Origin: Bacteroidales bacterium
GTDB lineage: Bacteria; Bacteroidota; Bacteroidia; Bacteroidales; UBA932
Direction of reading: 5' to 3'
DNA: 64,000 bases
NCBI GenBank assembly: GCA_017626355.1
Contig: JAGAIY010000013.1
Span: 99,493 to 163,492 of the forward strand
Part shown: piece by piece, positions 61,790-64,000 of the stretch
Numbering within the stretch: the first letter of the stretch is position 1
How the letters are laid out: each line of letters starts with the position of its first letter
Translations under genes and position numbers: made by a program
The notes under the pieces: model-generated
Database searches by the model: none
The model's input: only the letters and a program-made list of their open reading frames with translations
What the model was told of the DNA's origin: nothing

Positions 61790-62953
61790 ATGAATCTTTT
61801 TGAAGTATATAAGCTTTGGGATATCGAGCCTGTGCGCGGACTCGATACGACTTTATGGGACAGGAACGGAGAGGTCTATACCGACCTTTACGGAGGACAT
61901 GCCGTAATATCCGTAGGACACTGTCATCCTCATTATGTAAAGATGCTTTCAGAACAGCTCGGAAAGCTGGGATTCTATTCAAACGCAGTACAGAATTCCC
62001 TGCAGAGAGATCTTGCAGCCCGTCTCGGAAAGGTCTGCGGTTACGACGATTATGAGCTTTTCCTGTGCAACAGCGGAGCGGAAGCCAATGAGAACGCGCT
62101 CAAGGTGGCTTCATTCCATACCGGCAAGGCAAAAGTCCTCGCTTTCAGGAAAGCCTTCCACGGAAGGACTTCAGGAGCCGTCGCCGCCACTGACAATCCT
62201 AAGATCCAGGCCCCGTTCAATGCGACATCCAACATAGTGTTCGCCCCTCTGAACGATCTGGAAGCGGTAGAAAGAGAACTCTCAAGCGGAGATTTCGCAG
62301 CCGTCATAATCGAAGGAATACAGGGAGTGGCTGGCATATATGAGCCTGACCGCGAGTTCATGCATGGACTCAGAAGCCTCTGTGACAGATATGGATGCGT
62401 ACTGATCCTCGACGAGATCCAGTCCGGATACGGACGCACGGGAAGATTCTTCGCCCACCAGCACCACGACATCCGCGCCGACATAGTGACAATGGCCAAA
62501 GGCATGGGCAACGGTTTCCCTGTCGGAGGTATCATAATAAGCCCTTCGATAAAGGCATCATACGGAATGCTCGGAACGACTTTCGGAGGCAATCACCTTG
62601 CCTGCACCGCAGCTCTTGCCGTTCTTGACATAATCGAGAACGAGCATCTCATAGAGAATGCCGCCAAGGTCGGAGAATATTTCAAGGAGGCCTTCGCCGG
62701 CGACAAAGCCATAAAGGAATATCGCGGAAAGGGACTTATGATAGGAATGGAACTCAATGACGGATATGTCGGTCTGAGAGACAGGCTGCTGTTCGAGAGA
62801 CATTTCTTCACAGGAGCCGCAGGAGCACAGGTAATACGCCTTCTCCCGTCACTTACTGTATCGATGGAGACAGCTTCAAGGTTTACAGATGCATGGAAGG
62901 AGCTGACAGGACAGGTCAATTCCCTGCAGCCCGGCTTCTGTTCACAAGCATGA
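61790..62953 (+). CDS. argD: N-acylornithine aminotransferase
   Basis: A 387-residue class III PLP aminotransferase. PLP Lys237 is in MAKGMGNGFPVGG, with LDEIQSGYGRTG before it and LCNSGAEANENALK near residue 90. It makes N-acylornithine from the semialdehyde made by ArgC. Its last 38 bases overlap the 3' end of the convergent exporter gene, with no terminator in between. Confidence 0.93.
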   Translation: MNLFEVYKLWDIEPVRGLDTTLWDRNGEVYTDLYGGHAVISVGHCHPHYVKMLSEQLGKLGFYSNAVQNSLQRDLAARLGKVCGYDDYELFLCNSGAEANENALKVASFHTGKAKVLAFRKAFHGRTSGAVAATDNPKIQAPFNATSNIVFAPLNDLEAVERELSSGDFAAVIIEGIQGVAGIYEPDREFMHGLRSLCDRYGCVLILDEIQSGYGRTGRFFAHQHHDIRADIVTMAKGMGNGFPVGGIIISPSIKASYGMLGTTFGGNHLACTAALAVLDIIENEHLIENAAKVGEYFKEAFAGDKAIKEYRGKGLMIGMELNDGYVGLRDRLLFERHFFTGAAGAQVIRLLPSLTVSMETASRFTDAWKELTGQVNSLQPGFCSQA

Positions 62954-63821
62954 CGCCACTGAATATCATGACGACAGCGATGAGCTTGAACACATTGAAT
63001 GAATCAAGCCCCCAAAGGATGGCTACAGTCGCTGCCGTTATCGGCTGGAGATAGTTATACATAGCGACGACAGTCGGACGAAGATGCTTCTGACCCAGCG
63101 GGACTATAAGATAGCTCAGGAAGGTTCCGAACAGAAGTATATATGCGAGGCCGGCCCATTGCATAGAAGGCATAGAAGCCCATCCGACCCGGAAAAGACT
63201 TGAGAACGACAGCGGCAGAAGTATGAGGGCGCCAAAGGTGTATTTCCATTTCATAAGCGTGACAGGAGAATATTTCCTGATGACGTCCTGGAAGAACACC
63301 AGATAGACTCCATAGCTGATCTGCGAAAGAAGGCACAGAAGGTCTCCCCAGATGTTGGAGTTTCCTGATGCAGCCCCTCTGTTTCCGAAAAAGATCAGCA
63401 GCAGGGCTCCGCCAAGTCCAAGAAGGACGCCACCGGCCTTTTTCCCCGTAATGGGTTCCTTCAGGAAGATGGCAGCCATTATCATGGTCCATATGGGAAG
63501 GGTGGAAGTGCATATGGATGCATCGACAGGAGAGGTCAGGGAGACTCCTTTGATGAAGCATATCTGGTTGAATGCAGTTGAAAAGAATCCTGCACCGAAA
63601 AGCCTTATATAGTCCTTCCTATCCACTTTTTCCGCCTTGAAGAACAAAGAGGCGAGCCAGAAAAGAAGGGTTCCGCCGAAAATGCGGATATCTGTCAGAG
63701 CTGCTGAGGTAACGATTCCTCCTGCAAGGACAAACTTGGATATGGGAGCCATCACGCCCCACATCACATTGGATCCGAAAAGGGCCAGATGGCCGGTTCT
63801 CTGTTGTTTTGAAGTTGACAT
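62916..63821 (-). CDS. EamA/DMT-family transporter
   Basis: A 301-residue polytopic membrane protein with two EamA repeats and about ten hydrophobic helices. Repeat one begins LALFGSNVMWGVMAPISKF and includes FFSTAFNQICFIKGVSLTSPVDAS; repeat two begins IWGDLLCLLSQISYGVYLVFF and ends with TVAILWGLDSFNVFKLIAVVMIFSGVML. DMT exporters move metabolites such as amino acids or drugs; the substrate is not readable. It lies tail to tail with argD. Promoter -7 box TATTTTTG at 63848-63855. Confidence 0.88.
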   Translation of the reverse strand: MSTSKQQRTGHLALFGSNVMWGVMAPISKFVLAGGIVTSAALTDIRIFGGTLLFWLASLFFKAEKVDRKDYIRLFGAGFFSTAFNQICFIKGVSLTSPVDASICTSTLPIWTMIMAAIFLKEPITGKKAGGVLLGLGGALLLIFFGNRGAASGNSNIWGDLLCLLSQISYGVYLVFFQDVIRKYSPVTLMKWKYTFGALILLPLSFSSLFRVGWASMPSMQWAGLAYILLFGTFLSYLIVPLGQKHLRPTVVAMYNYLQPITAATVAILWGLDSFNVFKLIAVVMIFSGVMLVNRSRAAGN

Positions 63822-63847
63822 TATTGCAAGTCCGTTTATTCGGGCGG

Positions 63848-63855
63848 CAAAAATA
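63848..63855 (-). promoter_or_regulatory. -7 box of the DMT exporter gene
   Basis: TATTTTTG on the minus strand fits TAnnTTTG, 26 bp before the start codon. The remaining bases 63856-64000 hold no gene I can support. Confidence 0.5.
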
Positions 63856-64000
63856 ATTATTATTTTTGGAATAATCTCATAATCCGCTAAGAATAAAAAG
63901 TTTATGCGGAAAGTTCAAGAACGAGGTAATGAGTTGGCAACTGTTCTGATTTCTACATACTTGCGTGATTTGCATTGATGTACAACTCATCTTGGAACAA

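Noticed and set aside
63929-63990. ATGAGTTG / CAACTCAT inverted repeat and a 24-codon frame at the right edge
   Set aside because: Eight-base repeat in AT-rich sequence and an unsupported short frame; probably the promoter region of a gene beyond the window.
1-64000. CRISPR arrays, insertion sequences, prophage or integrase genes
   Set aside because: No regularly spaced repeats, transposase motifs or phage genes were seen on either strand.

Overview
The window looks like chromosomal DNA of a gut-type member of the Bacteroidales (Bacteroidota). The evidence is direct: many genes are preceded by a Bacteroidota-type -7 box (TAnnTTTG) instead of a -10/Shine-Dalgarno pair, and the gene content is typical of the order (Na+-NQR operon, type V fimbrillin lipoproteins, LytTR and membrane AraC regulators, DUF4293, SPOR and TonB-C proteins, FabK, and an argG-argC-argD cluster with a GNAT gene). 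I cannot resolve the genus; a Rikenellaceae or Cryptobacteroides-like relative is a guess. No rRNA, IS element, prophage, CRISPR array or origin was seen.

Layout. 1-8.4 kb, mostly minus strand: the 5' part of ettA, a membrane AraC-family regulator, a leuS-yitT-yitT operon, and an M28-like/TonB-C protein with a SPOR lipoprotein. 8.4-10.6 kb: capA-like gene and phoH. 10.6-17 kb: a TPR protein and gyrA (minus), divergent clpA (plus), and a short unlisted 40-codon gene. 17-22 kb: HAD phosphatase, AI-2E-type permease, secreted esterase, nucleoside phosphorylase, DUF4293 protein, LytTR regulator. 22.4-26 kb: fatty-acid genes fabH, fabK, fabF, fabZ. 26-29.7 kb: a DUF4493-type lipoprotein and a PcrA/UvrD helicase. 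29.8-35.7 kb: the complete nqrABCDEF operon. 35.7-38.5 kb: two GT2 glycosyltransferases and a Stealth-type sugar-phosphate transferase. 38.6-45.1 kb: a five-gene surface-fibre operon (small outer-membrane protein plus four fimbrillin-type proteins, one fused to a BspA-like leucine-rich domain). 45.1-49.5 kb: uvrA, hsp20, tRNA-Asp, DJ-1. 49.5-57 kb: SDR and VOC proteins, two secreted six-hairpin hydrolases, a low-molecular-weight phosphatase and alr. 57-64 kb: a membrane zinc peptidase, an exported TSCPD protein, a small ribbon-helix-helix-like protein, the arginine operon with a long leader, and a DMT exporter.

The most interesting observation is an exact 18-bp A-rich element (TAT-A8-G-A5-T) at only three places I could find: upstream of the AraC-family regulator gene, upstream of the DUF4493 lipoprotein gene, and upstream of the fimbrial operon. 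It has the same orientation relative to the downstream gene each time, comes with a second or third degenerate copy at 19-22 bp, and lies exactly 47 bp from a -7 box at two of the three. This suggests a small surface-fibre regulon controlled by the linked, self-regulating membrane AraC protein. Other points worth a second look are a Leu at the quinolone-resistance position of GyrA, an M28 peptidase that has lost its metal ligands, an exported TSCPD protein, a run of probably leaderless genes, and a structured arginine-operon leader.
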